Source: Saccharopolyspora galaxeae (GTDB lineage: Bacteria > Actinomycetota > Actinomycetes > Mycobacteriales > Pseudonocardiaceae). Taken from it: a DNA stretch of 64,000 bases. Made by a program: the position numbers and the translations under genes. The notes under the pieces were generated by a model that saw only the letters and a list, made by a program, of their open reading frames with translations, searched no databases and was not told the DNA's origin. Below are positions 1-9,790 of this stretch, piece by piece; within the stretch, counting starts at the first letter, position 1, and each line of letters begins with the position of its first letter. The stretch spans positions 535,434 to 599,433 of the forward strand of contig NZ_JADDUE010000003.1 of NCBI RefSeq assembly GCF_016526145.1. Direction: 5' to 3'.

Positions 1-285
1 CAGGTTCGAGCCGTCCTGGCTGACCTCGGAGCCGCTGATGCCCATGCCGTTGACCCGCGTCTCGATGATCTGGCGGGCCTGGTCCAGGGATTCCTTGGGC
101 GGTGGCTGCCCGGTGGGCGTGCGCGCGGTCAGCGTCACGCGAGTGCCGCCCTGCAGGTCGATGCCCAGCTTCGGCGTCGGCTTCTGGTCCCCGGTCAGGA
201 ACACCAGCGAGTACAGCGCGCCGACAACCAGCAAGAAGATGAGCAGATAACGCCCTGGGCGGAGCTGCCCGGCCGGAGGTGCCAC
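1..285 (-). CDS. secD: Protein translocase subunit SecD, N-terminal part (runs off the left edge)
   Basis: Only the first 95 codons are in the window. Translation from the GTG at 285 gives a short basic N-terminus, one hydrophobic membrane helix (about residues 12-31, [19 protein letters not shown]) and then the [13 protein letters not shown] motif that marks the start of the SecD periplasmic domain. SecD works with SecF as the proton-driven accessory of the SecYEG channel. It lies downstream of yajC on the same strand, the usual yajC-secD-secF order, but 380 bases separate them. The gene is cut by the window edge, not truncated biologically as far as can be seen. Confidence 0.93.
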   Translation of the reverse strand, partial: MAPPAGQLRPGRYLLIFLLVVGALYSLVFLTGDQKPTPKLGIDLQGGTRVTLTARTPTGQPPPKESLDQARQIIETRVNGMGISGSEVSQDGSNL

Positions 286-665
286 GGTGCGTCGGTCTCC
301 TGTCCACGGTCTACGAACACGATCGATTCCGCCGCGCCGCGACGGGACCGATGATCACGGTACGCGCTTTCGAGACGTGCACGCGCACCGATGGAACTGC
401 GTGAATTCCCCGTTCAGTCTGCCAGCCGGGCACCGCGGCGGAGTTCGGCGGGGGCGCGGCGGCACGACGTGCGAAGACGGTTCGCCCACGCCGGTGCGCC
501 GAATTGCTCGTGACTGCCGTGGAATTGCAGTGGCCGGTTCGATCGGCACCGCGCGGGACCGGGTGGGACTTCGAGAAGCCCGCACCCATCCGCAGCGCGC
601 CAGTACCCGCCCGAAGGCGGGTTGCGTGCGTCCCGGCACCGGTGCGCCCGGTGCCGGGCAGCGCC
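286..665. other. Intergenic region between yajC and secD
   Basis: No convincing gene on either strand. It holds the hairpin just downstream of yajC (632-658) and presumably the secD promoter, since the gap and hairpin would uncouple secD from yajC. I could not place a -10/-35 pair with confidence. Confidence 0.5.
632..658 (-). terminator. Hairpin downstream of yajC
   Basis: A perfect 10-bp stem (CCCGGCACCG / CGGTGCCGGG) with a 7-base loop begins 7 bases after the yajC stop codon. There is no T-run, as is common for actinomycete terminators. It would act on yajC transcripts coming from the right. Confidence 0.6.
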
Positions 666-1151
666 TCAGCTGGTCTTCTGCTTCTCGATCGGCTCGGCGA
701 CCTCGGTCCCGGACTCGGTCGTCTTGGCCTCGCCGGTCTCGGACTCGGTGGTCTCGGCCTTCGCAGTCTCGGTCTTGGACTCGGTGCTGTCGGCCTCGCC
801 GGTCTTGGCGGCCTTGGACTCCTCGGAAGCCTCCGCGGTGTCGTCCTCGGCCGTGTCCGCGGCCGCCTGCTCGCCGTCGGAGTCCTGCTCGGTGTCGACC
901 TTCTCCCGGATCGCGGCGGACAGCCAGGTGGTGACCACGCCGGGCGAGATCTCCAGGTCCACGCTGTTGTCCGCGGTCGAGACCACGGTGCCGAACAGGC
1001 CGGACGTGGTCATCACGCGGTCTCCGGCGGTCAGCGAGTTCTGCAGCTTCTGCTGCTCCTGGTTCGCCTTCTTCTGCCTGCGGATCTGCATGTAGAACAT
1101 GACCGCGAACAGCACGATCAGCAGGGGCAGCAACAGTTGAGGATCCATCAT
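666..1151 (-). CDS. yajC: Preprotein translocase subunit YajC with a long acidic repeat tail
   Basis: 161 aa. Residues 3-22 form one membrane helix (LLLPLLIVLFAVMFYM), followed by the basic QIRRQKKANQEQQ stretch and the SLTAGDRVMTTSGLFGTVV motif diagnostic of YajC, the SecDF-associated membrane protein. YajC is usually 90-120 aa; here about 70 C-terminal residues are Thr/Glu/Ser/Lys-rich quasi-repeats (TESKTETAKAETTESETGEA), probably disordered in the cytoplasm. Two consecutive ATGs (1151, 1148) could serve as start. Neighbours ruvB upstream and secD downstream match the common actinobacterial order. Confidence 0.92.
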   Translation of the reverse strand: MMDPQLLLPLLIVLFAVMFYMQIRRQKKANQEQQKLQNSLTAGDRVMTTSGLFGTVVSTADNSVDLEISPGVVTTWLSAAIREKVDTEQDSDGEQAAADTAEDDTAEASEESKAAKTGEADSTESKTETAKAETTESETGEAKTTESGTEVAEPIEKQKTS

Positions 1152-1499
1152 GCTCCGTTCGGCGGGCGCCGCAGAAACCGCCCGGCCCTCGACCTGGGCG
1201 CCCGAATTGTTCGGATGTGCGGTTACCAGTGTGCCAGCCGCGTCGAGCAGGACGCCGCCGCCTGCGGATCGCCGGACTCGACCGACCGCGTGCACGCGGA
1301 GCCGCCGAGATGGCGAGCGTTGCGGCAAGCTCCACCGGGGTCGTCAGCGGGCGTGAGCATACCGGTGCCGGGGTGGCAACTTTCACAGCCCGTCGATCTC
1401 GGCCGGACGCCGATCAGCGCGCGCTCCCGGCGAACCGGGCAGCGCGATCTCGACGGTCAGCGGTGCCCAGCGACTCGGTTCGCCCAGGAGGTCACCAGG
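1152..1499. other. Intergenic region between ruvB and yajC
   Basis: About 350 bases with no supportable gene; open frames here are antisense shadows without ribosome sites. It probably holds the yajC promoter and the end of the ruvCAB transcript. No clear hairpin was recognised. Confidence 0.4.
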
Positions 1500-2576
1500 C
1501 TATTCCTCGGCGGCGTCGAACAGCGCCGCCTGCGTCTCACCGGGGGCGTTCTGCGGCGGCGTCAGCCCGACGTGCTGCCAGGCCGCGACCGTGGCCATCC
1601 GGCCGCGCGGGGTGCGGGCGAGCATTCCGGCACGAACCAGGTACGGCTCGCAGACTTCCTCGACCGTGCTCGGCTCCTCGCCCACCGCGACCGCCAGCGT
1701 GGTGACGCCGACCGGTCCGCCGTGGAACGAGCGGACCAAGGCCGAGAGCACGGCGCGGTCGAGCCGGTCCAGGCCGAGTTCGTCGACGTCGTAGACCTCC
1801 AGCGCGGCCCGTGCGACTTCGTGCGTCACCGCGCCGTCGGCGCGCACCTCGGCGTAGTCGCGCACCCGGCGCAGCAACCGGTTGGCGATCCTTGGAGTGC
1901 CGCGCGAGCGGCCGGCGATCTCGGTGGCACCGTCCGGGCGCAGGTCGATGCCGAGGATCTCGGCGGATCGGCGCACCACCAGATCCAGTTCCTCCGGCGA
2001 GTAGAACTCCATGTGCGCGGTGAAGCCGAAGCGGTCGCGCAGCGGGCCGGTCAGCGTGCCGGACCTGGTGGTGGCCCCGACCAGCGTGAACGGAGCGATC
2101 TCCAGCGGGATGCTGGTGGCGCCGGGTCCTTTGCCGACCACCACGTCCACCCGGTAGTCCTCCATCGCCAGGTACAGCATCTCCTCGGCGGGCCGGGCGA
2201 TGCGGTGGATCTCGTCGATGAACAGCACGTCGCCCTCGGCGAGGTTGGACAGCATCGCCGCGAGGTCGCCGGGACGTTCCAGCGCCGGGCCGGAGGTCAC
2301 CCGGATCGAGGCGTCCAGCTCGCTGGCCATGATCATCGCGAGGCTGGTCTTGCCCAGCCCCGGCGGACCGGAGAACAGCACGTGGTCGGGCTGCTCGCCG
2401 CGGTTGATCGCACCGCGCAGCACCAGTTGGAGCTGTTCGCGCACCCGCGGTTGGCCGACGAACTCGTCGAGCTTGCGCGGCCGCAAGGTCGTTTCGAGAT
2501 CGCGTTCGGTGGGTTCTTGGTGCGGGGTCAGCGGCCCTTCGCCGGGCGCGCTGCCAGGGGTTTCGTCCTCGTGCAT
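1500..2576 (-). CDS. ruvB: Holliday junction branch migration ATPase RuvB
   Basis: 358 aa, normal for the family. After the N-terminal [15 protein letters not shown] motif come Walker A ([11 protein letters not shown]), Walker B (LFIDEIHR), sensor I (LVGATTRSG), the arginine-finger region (GPLRDRFGF) and the C-terminal winged helix ([17 protein letters not shown]). RuvB hexamers drive branch migration with RuvA and hand junctions to RuvC. ATG at 2576 lies 46 bases after the ruvA stop. Last gene of a ruvC-ruvA-ruvB operon. Confidence 0.97.
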   Translation of the reverse strand: MHEDETPGSAPGEGPLTPHQEPTERDLETTLRPRKLDEFVGQPRVREQLQLVLRGAINRGEQPDHVLFSGPPGLGKTSLAMIMASELDASIRVTSGPALERPGDLAAMLSNLAEGDVLFIDEIHRIARPAEEMLYLAMEDYRVDVVVGKGPGATSIPLEIAPFTLVGATTRSGTLTGPLRDRFGFTAHMEFYSPEELDLVVRRSAEILGIDLRPDGATEIAGRSRGTPRIANRLLRRVRDYAEVRADGAVTHEVARAALEVYDVDELGLDRLDRAVLSALVRSFHGGPVGVTTLAVAVGEEPSTVEEVCEPYLVRAGMLARTPRGRMATVAAWQHVGLTPPQNAPGETQAALFDAAEE

Positions 2577-2622
2577 CAGTCCGCCCGCACCGTCGGCCGC
2601 GGCCGCGCGCCCGGCCCCGGCA

Positions 2623-3222
2623 TCACTTCGGCCCCAGTTCGGCCAGCGCCTTGCGCAGCACCGCCGAGGTGTCGGCGGCGGCGCCGTCCGCGGCGAGCAC
2701 CGACTCGACGCTCTGGTCCGCCTGCTTGGCCGAGAAGCCGAGCCCGACCAGCGCCTCGGTGACCTCGGAGCGCAATCGGCCCTGCCCGGCACCGCCCGCG
2801 TTCTCGGTCGATGCGGGGGCCACCGCGCCCACCTTGTCCCGCAGCTCCAGGACCAGGCGCTCGGCGCTCTTCTTGCCGATGCCCGGGACCTGGGTGAGCA
2901 CTGTGAGGTTGCCGTCGGCGAGCGCGTCCGAGAGCTGCTCCGGCGACAGCACCGCCAACGCCGCCAGCGCCAGCCGCGGACCGACACCGGACGCGGTCTG
3001 CAGCAGCCCGAACAGGTCTCGAGCCTCGGCGTCGGCGAACCCGTACAGCGTCAGCGAGTCCTCCCGCACGATCAGCGAGGTCGACAGCCGCACCTCCTCG
3101 CCGCGGCGCAGCCCGGCCAGCGTGGCGGGGGTGGCGTGCACCGCGTAGCCGACGCCGCCGACTTCGACGACGGCGTGGTCCAGCCCGATCGAGAGCACCG
3201 GTCCCCGCAGCGAAGCGATCAT
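2623..3222 (-). CDS. ruvA: Holliday junction DNA helicase subunit RuvA
   Basis: 199 aa. The N-terminal OB-fold starts [26 protein letters not shown]; the two helix-hairpin-helix DNA contacts are visible ([16 protein letters not shown] and [19 protein letters not shown]); the C-terminal domain III (about 150-199, [16 protein letters not shown]) contacts RuvB. The ATG overlaps the ruvC stop (ATGA), so translation is coupled. Confidence 0.97.
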   Translation of the reverse strand: MIASLRGPVLSIGLDHAVVEVGGVGYAVHATPATLAGLRRGEEVRLSTSLIVREDSLTLYGFADAEARDLFGLLQTASGVGPRLALAALAVLSPEQLSDALADGNLTVLTQVPGIGKKSAERLVLELRDKVGAVAPASTENAGGAGQGRLRSEVTEALVGLGFSAKQADQSVESVLAADGAAADTSAVLRKALAELGPK

Positions 3223-4187
3223 CCTGTCGGTTCTCCTGTTCCGGCCGCGGAACCTTGCACGTCCCGGGGTTGCTGAAAGTCCTGCTGCTGGTGGAAGTCG
3301 TGCTGTTGTTCGGAATCGTGCTGTTGATGGGAGTCCTGCTGCCGCTGGGAGTCCCGGCGGGGCGCGGCGCTCTGGCGGGGTAAGGATTCCCGGCGCTGCT
3401 GCGACTCCTGGAGCGGCGACTCCTGGAGCGGCCGGGACTCCTGGTCCGGCGGCGCATCCTGCCCGGACCGGGTCTCGGCCTCCTGCCCCGACTGCGGCTC
3501 GTGTCGTGGCCGGGTCTCCTGGCGCGGCGCAATCGCCTGGCGCTGCTGGGTTTCCCGGCGCTGCTGGGTTTCCTCGCGCTGCTGGGTCTCCCGGCGCTGC
3601 TGCGGTTCCTGCCGCGGCTGGGCCTTCCCGCTCCGCTTCGCGTCCTGCAGCCGCCTGCGGTGACCGCGGGCCAGCTCGGCCGCCTTGGCCTCGGCCTGGG
3701 CCAGCTTCGCGCTCATCGGCGCCCGCCACAGGTGGCAGACGGCCAGTGCGAGCGCGTCCGCGGCATCAGCGGGCTTGGGCGGCTCGGCCAGTCCGAGGAC
3801 TTTGGTGACCATGAGCGTGACCTGCCGCTTGTCGGCGCGCCCGGAACCGCTGATCGCGGCCTTCACCTCGCTCGGAGTGTGGAACACGACCGGCAGCCCG
3901 CGCCGGGCGGCGGCCAGCGCGATCACTCCGGAGGCCTGCGCGGTGCCCATCACGGTGCGCACGTTGTGCTGGCTGAAGACCCGCTCGATCGCCACCACCT
4001 CCGGTCGATGCGCGTCGATCCACTCCTCGACGCCCTCGGACACGGTCAGCAGTCGCACCGGAAGTTCGTCCTCCGCCGGGGTGCGCACCACGCCGACCGC
4101 GACGCAGGACGCCTTGCGGCTGCGCCCGCCGTCGACCACCCCGACCCCGCACCGGGTCAGCCCGGGGTCGACTCCCAGCACGCGCAC
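3219..4187 (-). CDS. ruvC: Crossover junction endodeoxyribonuclease RuvC with a long Gln/Arg/Glu repeat tail
   Basis: 322 aa, against about 165-190 for typical RuvC. Residues 1-165 are the nuclease: [11 protein letters not shown] with the first catalytic Asp, VAIERVF with the catalytic Glu, [11 protein letters not shown], and the C-terminal acidic cluster [15 protein letters not shown]. Residues about 185-322 are low-complexity: QQRRET-type hexapeptides encoded by 18-bp DNA repeats, then Q/S/D/H-rich units ([12 protein letters not shown]). The start chosen is the GTG at 4187, with GGAGGAGG 5-6 bases upstream; an ATG at 4205 would put that ribosome site inside the gene. Resolves Holliday junctions with RuvAB; the tail's role is unknown. 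Confidence 0.93.
   Translation of the reverse strand: MRVLGVDPGLTRCGVGVVDGGRSRKASCVAVGVVRTPAEDELPVRLLTVSEGVEEWIDAHRPEVVAIERVFSQHNVRTVMGTAQASGVIALAAARRGLPVVFHTPSEVKAAISGSGRADKRQVTLMVTKVLGLAEPPKPADAADALALAVCHLWRAPMSAKLAQAEAKAAELARGHRRRLQDAKRSGKAQPRQEPQQRRETQQREETQQRRETQQRQAIAPRQETRPRHEPQSGQEAETRSGQDAPPDQESRPLQESPLQESQQRRESLPRQSAAPRRDSQRQQDSHQQHDSEQQHDFHQQQDFQQPRDVQGSAAGTGEPTG
3541..3612. repeat. Four tandem 18-bp repeats inside ruvC
   Basis: Units CGCTGCTGGGTTTCCCGG start at 3541, 3559, 3577 and 3595, with a few substitutions; on the coding strand each specifies a six-residue QQRRET-like unit. A second, less regular repeat block of Gln-rich units lies at about 3265-3355. The pattern suggests growth by replication slippage. 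Confidence 0.85.
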
Positions 4188-4381
4188 GACGCCCTCCTCC
4201 GGCACGGCCCGTCAGCAGGCCCGAACCCGTCAGCGGGCCCAGCCCGCCAGCGGGCCCGACCCGCCGGCGAACTCGGCCATCGACACGATCATGAACACTC
4301 GTTCGAGACTCTAACGCGTCACGACCGGTTCGCCCGCGTCCGACACACCCGATGATCGCCCTACCGGATGGAACCGGTGAC

Positions 4382-4888
4382 TCAGGGCCCGTCGGTGCCG
4401 GGTGTCCAGGATTCCGGCAGGCCGCTGTCGGTGAGCACGGGCTGGTACTGGGCGAAGCCCTGCGGCGCCTCGTCCTGCCACGGGAACGCGCCGTCCGGCG
4501 TCGCGGCGACCAGCTGCAACGCGGGGAAATCCGCGCCGCCGTACACGGTGAAAGCGCTGCCCAGGTACTCCGGGTAGTGCACCTTGGCGACCCGCTCGAA
4601 GGTCACCGGGCAGCCCTCCAGGAACCCGGCGTAGAGCTTCCCCGGCACGAACCGCTCGCGGGCGGCGACCCGCTGCACGTAGTTGTTCACCACCGCGTGC
4701 GCGACTTCGCGCGGCAGGCCGATCACGACGACCTCGGGCTTGCCGAAACGCCGCCACGCGCCGACGGAGAAGGCGTGCGACGCCCCTCTTTCGTCGGCCG
4801 CCACGTGCAGCACCGCGGCGCCGTGCTGCTCCGCGGTGTCCACCAACCACCTGCGCAGCTGATCATCAGTTTCGACCACGGCGGCCAT
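4382..4888 (-). CDS. DUF4262 domain protein
   Basis: 168 aa from the ATG at 4888 (a GTG at 4903 would add five residues). The pattern GAAVLHVAADERGASHAFSVGAWRRFGKPEVVVIGLP is typical of DUF4262, whose function is not known; no enzyme motif is evident. Cytosolic, no signal or membrane segment. It stands alone between ruvC and yebC on the same strand, separated by about 155-190 bases from each, so it may have its own promoter. Confidence 0.75.
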   Translation of the reverse strand: MAAVVETDDQLRRWLVDTAEQHGAAVLHVAADERGASHAFSVGAWRRFGKPEVVVIGLPREVAHAVVNNYVQRVAARERFVPGKLYAGFLEGCPVTFERVAKVHYPEYLGSAFTVYGGADFPALQLVAATPDGAFPWQDEAPQGFAQYQPVLTDSGLPESWTPGTDGP

Positions 4889-5043
4889 TCTGCCGACTAC
4901 CACCCGTCCGAGGGAGCCCCTGGGGGCGACCTTGACCGAACGCGCACGAGCCGCTGTGCCGCGTCACCGATCAGCGAAGTACGTCCTGAACCAGCGCCGA
5001 GGACCGCCGGAGAGCCGAGCGCCCTCCAGCGGCCGCAACCGGG

Positions 5044-5793
5044 TCAGCCGACCTCGGCCATCACCTCGTCCGACGCGTCGAAGTTCGCGTAGACGTTCTG
5101 CACGTCGTCGCAGTCCTCCAACGCATCGATCAGCTTGAAGACCTTCCGCGCGCCTTCGGCGTCCAGCGGCACGTTGACCGATGCCAGGAAGCTCAGCTCC
5201 GAGGAGTCGTACTCGATCTCGGCTGCCTGCACCGCCTTGCGCACCTCGACCAGGTCGGTCGGCTGGCAAAGCACCTCGTAGCTCTCGCCGAGGTCGTTGA
5301 CCTCCTCGGCACCCGCCTCCAGCACCGCGCCCAGCACGTCGTCCTCGGTCAGGCCGTTCTTCGGCACGATCAGCACGCCGCGGCGGGAGAACAGGTACGA
5401 CACCGAGCCTGCGTCGGCCATCGAACCGCCGTTGCGGTTCATCGCGGTGCGCACATCGCCCGCCGCGCGGTTCTTGTTGTCGGTGAGGCACTCGACCAGC
5501 ACCGCCACCCCGTTCGGGCCGTAGCCCTCGTACATCAGGGTCTGCCAGTCGGCGCCACCCGCTTCTTCGCCCGCCCCGCGCTTGCGCGCGCGCTCGATGT
5601 TGTCGGTGGGCACCGAGTTCTTGCGGGCCTTCTGCATGGCGTCGTAGAGGGTCGGATTGCCCTCCGGGTCACCCCCGCCGGTCCGCGCGGCGACCTCCAC
5701 GTTCTTGATCAGCTTCGCGAAAAGCTTGCCGCGCTTGGCGTCGACGGCGGCCTTCTTGTGCTTTGTGGTCGCCCACTTGGAGTGGCCGCTCAT
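5044..5793 (-). CDS. YebC/PmpR family protein (TACO1-like)
   Basis: 249 aa, full length. Starts with the family signature [30 protein letters not shown] and shows [25 protein letters not shown]. YebC-type proteins were described as transcription regulators and more recently as translation factors helping ribosomes through difficult proline stretches; which applies here cannot be read from sequence. It lies 44 bases downstream of pdxT, the arrangement seen in mycobacteria (Rv2603c). Confidence 0.95.
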   Translation of the reverse strand: MSGHSKWATTKHKKAAVDAKRGKLFAKLIKNVEVAARTGGGDPEGNPTLYDAMQKARKNSVPTDNIERARKRGAGEEAGGADWQTLMYEGYGPNGVAVLVECLTDNKNRAAGDVRTAMNRNGGSMADAGSVSYLFSRRGVLIVPKNGLTEDDVLGAVLEAGAEEVNDLGESYEVLCQPTDLVEVRKAVQAAEIEYDSSELSFLASVNVPLDAEGARKVFKLIDALEDCDDVQNVYANFDASDEVMAEVG

Positions 5794-5837
5794 CGTTTCC
5801 TCCGTCTTTCCACGACCGCGCGGGCGGACGACGAGCC

Positions 5838-6497
5838 TCAGCCCGCGCGAACGGTCTGCACGAAATGCCGGTGCACGCGCTCGTCGCCGCGGACCAGCTC
5901 CGGGTGGAAGCTGGTGGCGAGCACGCGCCCCTGCTGAACCGCGACGATCCTACCGGCGGCACCGGCAACGCCCGAGCCGTGCGGGGTGATCTCGGCGAGC
6001 ACGTCCACCGCTCGGCCGACCCGCTCCACCCATGGGGCGCGGATGAACACCGCGTGGACTGGCCCGTCCACGCCGGTGAAGGCCAGTTCCGCTTCGAACG
6101 AATCGACCTGCCGCCCGAAGGCGTTGCGCCGCACCGCGACGTCCAGCGCACCGAACGGCGTGACCGCCGGATCCTTCCCGGAGTCCGCGCCCGGGTCGAG
6201 GACTTCGCCCGCCAGCAGCACCATTCCCGCGCACGAGCCGTAGGCGGGAAGACCGGCCGCCAAGCGTTCCCGCAGCGGATCGAACAGTTCAAAGCTGTGC
6301 AACAACCTGCTCATGGTGGTGGATTCCCCGCCGGGCAACACCACGCCGTGCACGTCGTCGAGCTCTTCGGGCCTGCGGATCGGCTTGGCCACCGCGCCGC
6401 TGCGGTCCAGCGCCGCCAGGTGCTCGGCGACGCCGCCTTGCAAGGCGAGGACGCCGATCACCGGCGAGGCGCCGGACGTGCTCTCGCACCCGGGCAT
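5838..6497 (-). CDS. pdxT: PLP synthase glutaminase subunit PdxT
   Basis: 219 aa. Class I glutaminase: [13 protein letters not shown] at the N-terminus, the PGGESTTM oxyanion motif, the nucleophile Cys in [10 protein letters not shown], and the C-terminal His-Glu in SFHPELV. It hydrolyses glutamine and channels ammonia to PdxS for pyridoxal 5'-phosphate synthesis. A short 10-residue N-terminal extension precedes the core. 41 bases downstream of pdxS, clearly one operon. Confidence 0.96.
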   Translation of the reverse strand: MPGCESTSGASPVIGVLALQGGVAEHLAALDRSGAVAKPIRRPEELDDVHGVVLPGGESTTMSRLLHSFELFDPLRERLAAGLPAYGSCAGMVLLAGEVLDPGADSGKDPAVTPFGALDVAVRRNAFGRQVDSFEAELAFTGVDGPVHAVFIRAPWVERVGRAVDVLAEITPHGSGVAGAAGRIVAVQQGRVLATSFHPELVRGDERVHRHFVQTVRAG

Positions 6498-6538
6498 CGC
6501 GCTGTCTCCGTTCCTAGGTGATCACTCGACCGGGCCGC

Positions 6539-7444
6539 TCACCAGCCGCGCTGCGCGTAGTGCTCGCCTTCGGGCAACGAATCGACGTTCAGCCCGACCA
6601 TCGCCTCGCCGAGCCCGCGCGAGACCTTGGCGACCACGTCCGGGTCGTCGTAGAAGGTGCAGGCCTTGACGATCGCCTCGGCCCGCTTGGCCGGGTCGCC
6701 GGACTTGAAGATCCCGGAGCCGACGAACACGCCTTCCGCGCCGAGCTGGCGCATCATCGCCGCATCGGCCGGGGTGGCGATCCCGCCGGCGGTGAACAGC
6801 ACGACCGGCAGCTTGCCCGCCGCGGCCACCTCCTGGACCAGCGCGAACGGCGCACGCAGCTCCTTCGCGGCCTCGTGCAGCTCCGCGGCGTCGAGCTGCG
6901 TCAACCGGCGGATCTCGGCGCGGATGGAGCGCATGTGCCGGGTGGCCTCGACGACGTTGCCGGTGCCGGCCTCACCCTTGGAACGGATCATCGCCGCACC
7001 TTCGGACAGCCGCCGCAGCGCCTCGCCGAGGTTGGTCGCGCCGCACACGAACGGCACGGTGAACTGCTGCTTGTCGATGTGCAGCGCCTCGTCGGCCGGG
7101 GTCAGCACCTCGGACTCGTCGATGTAGTCCACGCCCAGCGACTGCAGCACCTGGGCTTCCACGAAGTGCCCGATGCGGGCCTTGGCCATCACCGGGATGG
7201 AGACGGACTCGACGATGCCTTGGATCATGTCCGGGTCGGACATCCGGGCGACACCGCCCTGGGCCCGGATGTCGGCGGGCACCCGCTCCAGGGCCATGAC
7301 GGCCACGGCACCCGCGGCTTCGGCGATCTTCGCCTGCTCCGGGGTCACCACGTCCATGATCACCCCGCCTTTGAGCATCTCGGCCATGCCCCGCTTCACG
7401 CCTTCGGTGCCGGTGGCCTGCGCGGTGGCTGCGGTGTCGGTCAA
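6539..7444 (-). CDS. pdxS: PLP synthase subunit PdxS
   Basis: 301 aa (beta/alpha)8 barrel. Motifs: [26 protein letters not shown], the catalytic lysine region [44 protein letters not shown], and [31 protein letters not shown]. Condenses ribose 5-phosphate, glyceraldehyde 3-phosphate and PdxT-derived ammonia to PLP. The upstream region carries two direct repeats resembling PdxR boxes, suggesting vitamin B6-responsive control. Confidence 0.97.
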   Translation of the reverse strand: MTDTAATAQATGTEGVKRGMAEMLKGGVIMDVVTPEQAKIAEAAGAVAVMALERVPADIRAQGGVARMSDPDMIQGIVESVSIPVMAKARIGHFVEAQVLQSLGVDYIDESEVLTPADEALHIDKQQFTVPFVCGATNLGEALRRLSEGAAMIRSKGEAGTGNVVEATRHMRSIRAEIRRLTQLDAAELHEAAKELRAPFALVQEVAAAGKLPVVLFTAGGIATPADAAMMRQLGAEGVFVGSGIFKSGDPAKRAEAIVKACTFYDDPDVVAKVSRGLGEAMVGLNVDSLPEGEHYAQRGW

Positions 7445-7540
7445 CGTGTTCCTTCCCTAGTGGTTGCGGGGTTCGGGCGAGCCGCGATGGCCGGAAGCCC
7501 GCACGGCCGTCCCCGGTCCGACGGTAGGCGGCAACTGGAC

Positions 7541-7582
7541 CTTTCCCACGGTCCACTAATGGCCTTTCCCAGTAGTCCACTT
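7541..7582 (-). promoter_or_regulatory. Two direct repeats resembling PdxR operators upstream of pdxST
   Basis: CTTTCCCA followed by GTCCACT occurs twice (7541-7557 and 7564-7581), 24 bp apart between GTCCACT cores. On the pdxS strand the cores read AGTGGACTA and TAGTGGACC, close to the AAAGTGGW(T)CTA motif reported for the MocR-type activator PdxR of Corynebacterium. They lie about 100-140 bases upstream of the pdxS start, a suitable place for activation. No pdxR gene is adjacent, which is unusual because it is often divergent from pdxS. Confidence 0.65.
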
Positions 7583-7680
7583 CTCCCCGGCCGGGGCATC
7601 GCCGGTGGTGAGCGACCTTGCACGCGCCCTCACTCGGGTGTGTGATCGGAGACACATACCCGAGTCGTGAGGGGGCAGCG

Positions 7681-9753
7681 ATGAGCAGCAAGCAGAGCGC
7701 CGCGGGAGTGCAGGCCGCACCGGCTCCCACCGATCCCGCTTCGATCCGCAACGTGGTGCTGGTCGGCCCGTCCGCATCCGGCAAGACCACGCTGGCCGAA
7801 GCGCTGCTGGCGCACACCGGCACGATCGGGCGCAACGGCTCGGTCCTGGAGGGCACCACGGTCTGCGACCACGACAGCGCGGCCATCGAGCAGCAGCGTT
7901 CGGTGGCCTTGTCGGTCGCGCCCGCGCAACACGGCGAATGCAAGATCAACTTCATCGATACGCCCGGTTACGCGGATTTCGTCGGCGAGTTGCGGGCCGG
8001 GTTGCGCGCCGCCGACGCGGCGTTGTTCGTGATCGCCGCCGCGGAGGGGGTCGATGCGGCGACCAGAGCGATCTGGCACGAGTGCGCGCAGGTCGAGATG
8101 CCGCGCGCCGTGGTGCTGTCCCGGCTGGACCAGCACCGCGCCGACGCCGAGGCCGCGCTGGAGTCCTGCCGGGAAGCGTTCGGGGCCGGTGTGCTGCCGC
8201 TGTACCTGCCGCTGCGCGGTGCGGACGGCTCGGCCACCGGCCTGACCGGCGTGCTCACCGGCACGACGTCCGGCACCGGCTCGCCCCGGGAAGTCGAGCG
8301 GGAGCGGGCCGAGCTGATCGAGGCGATCATCGCCGAGAGCGAGGACGAGTCGCTGATGGAGCGCTACCTCGAAGGCGAGCACATCGACGAGCCCACGCTG
8401 ATCGCGGACTTGGAGGCCGCGGTCTCCCGCGGCGGCCTGCACCCGGTGCTGCCGGTGTGCACCGCGACGGGAGTCGGCCTGCCGGAGCTGCTGGACGGCA
8501 TCGTGCGCGGGTTCCCCTCTCCGCTCGAACACCCTCCCCCGGAGTTCACCGACCCGCGCGGGGCCCATCCGCGGCGGCTCGGACCGGACCCGTCCGGACC
8601 GCTGGCCGCCGAGGTCGTGCACACCGCGGTGGACGCCTACGTGGGCCGCGTGTCGCTGGCGCGGGTCTTCTCCGGCACGTTGCTCGCGGAACGGCCGGTG
8701 CACGTTTCCGGGCACGGCATGGCCGAGCGCGGCCACCCGGACCACGACGAGGACGAGCGGGTTGCGCACGTGTATTCGCCGCTGGGCTCGGGATTGCGCG
8801 AAGTGCCGCGGTGCGTGGCGGGTGATCTGTGCGCGTTGACGAAGGTCGGCTCGGCCGAAACGGGCGACACGCTGTCGGATCCGGCCGACCCGTTGCTGAT
8901 GTCGCCGTGGCCGATGCCGGAACCACTGCTGCCCGTCGCGGTCACCGCACGCACCCGCAACGACGAGGATGCCTTGGCGCGCAACCTGAATCGGCTCGTC
9001 GCCGCGGACCCGAGCCTGCGCTTGGAGCGCGACACCGAAACGCACCAACTGGTGCTGTGGTGCATGGGCGAGGCGCACGCGGACGTGATGCTGCAACGGC
9101 TGCGCGAAGGCGGCGCGGAGGTCGACACCGAACCGGTGCGGGTGGCGCTGCGGCAGACCTTCGGGCAGGCGGCGAAGGGCCACGGCAAGCACGTGAAGCA
9201 GTCCGGCGGGCACGGCCAGTACGCGGTGTGCGACATCGAGGTCGAGCCGTTGCCGCGCGGCTCCGGCATCGAGTTCCTGGACCGCGTCGTGGGCGGTGCG
9301 ATCCCCAAGCAGTTCATCACCAGCGTGGAGAAGGGCGTTCGCGCGCAGGTCGAGCGCGGGTTGGAAGAGGGCCGCCCGCTGGTCGACCTGCGGATCACGC
9401 TCGTCGACGGCAAAGCGCACAGCGTGGATTCCTCCGACGCCGCGTTCCAGACCGCCGGTTCGCTGGCGCTGCGCGCCGCTGCCGAGCAGGCCGGACTGGT
9501 CACGCTGGAGCCGGTCGACGCGGTCGCGGTCTACATCCCGGACGACCACTTGGGCGCGATCCTCGGCGATCTGTCCAGCCGCCGCGGGAAGGTCGTCGGC
9601 ACCGAGCCGGAGGACACCGGCTGGACCGTGGTGCACGCGCACGTCCCGTCCAGCGAGCTGACCCGCTACACCATCAACGTCCGCTCGCTGAGTTCCGGCA
9701 GCGCGTCGTTCACCCGCCACTTCGAACGCTACGACCCGATGCCGACGCCTTGA
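7681..9753 (+). CDS. Elongation factor G-like GTPase (EF-G2 type)
   Basis: 690 aa from the ATG at 7681 (GAGGGGG ribosome site). G1 is GPSASGKTTLAEALL rather than the canonical AHVDAGKTT, G3 is DTPGYADF and G4 is SRLD in place of NKxD; the C-terminal EF-G domains IV-V are complete (QTFGQAAKGHGKHVKQSGGHGQYAV ... YIPDDHLGAILGDLSSRRGKV). This pattern fits the actinobacterial FusA2/EF-G2 group (Rv0120c type), not the essential translocase. Its cellular role is unsettled. It stands alone, divergent from pdxST and convergent with the next gene. Confidence 0.88.
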   Translation: MSSKQSAAGVQAAPAPTDPASIRNVVLVGPSASGKTTLAEALLAHTGTIGRNGSVLEGTTVCDHDSAAIEQQRSVALSVAPAQHGECKINFIDTPGYADFVGELRAGLRAADAALFVIAAAEGVDAATRAIWHECAQVEMPRAVVLSRLDQHRADAEAALESCREAFGAGVLPLYLPLRGADGSATGLTGVLTGTTSGTGSPREVERERAELIEAIIAESEDESLMERYLEGEHIDEPTLIADLEAAVSRGGLHPVLPVCTATGVGLPELLDGIVRGFPSPLEHPPPEFTDPRGAHPRRLGPDPSGPLAAEVVHTAVDAYVGRVSLARVFSGTLLAERPVHVSGHGMAERGHPDHDEDERVAHVYSPLGSGLREVPRCVAGDLCALTKVGSAETGDTLSDPADPLLMSPWPMPEPLLPVAVTARTRNDEDALARNLNRLVAADPSLRLERDTETHQLVLWCMGEAHADVMLQRLREGGAEVDTEPVRVALRQTFGQAAKGHGKHVKQSGGHGQYAVCDIEVEPLPRGSGIEFLDRVVGGAIPKQFITSVEKGVRAQVERGLEEGRPLVDLRITLVDGKAHSVDSSDAAFQTAGSLALRAAAEQAGLVTLEPVDAVAVYIPDDHLGAILGDLSSRRGKVVGTEPEDTGWTVVHAHVPSSELTRYTINVRSLSSGSASFTRHFERYDPMPTP

Positions 9754-9790
9754 TCGGCGCGCGAGCACGCCCGGCGAATCGTGCGAGGTG

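Noticed and set aside
504..2762. 752-codon open frame on the plus strand
   Set aside because: Antisense to ruvB and yajC; Arg/Gly/His-rich composition without motifs, a typical high-GC shadow frame.
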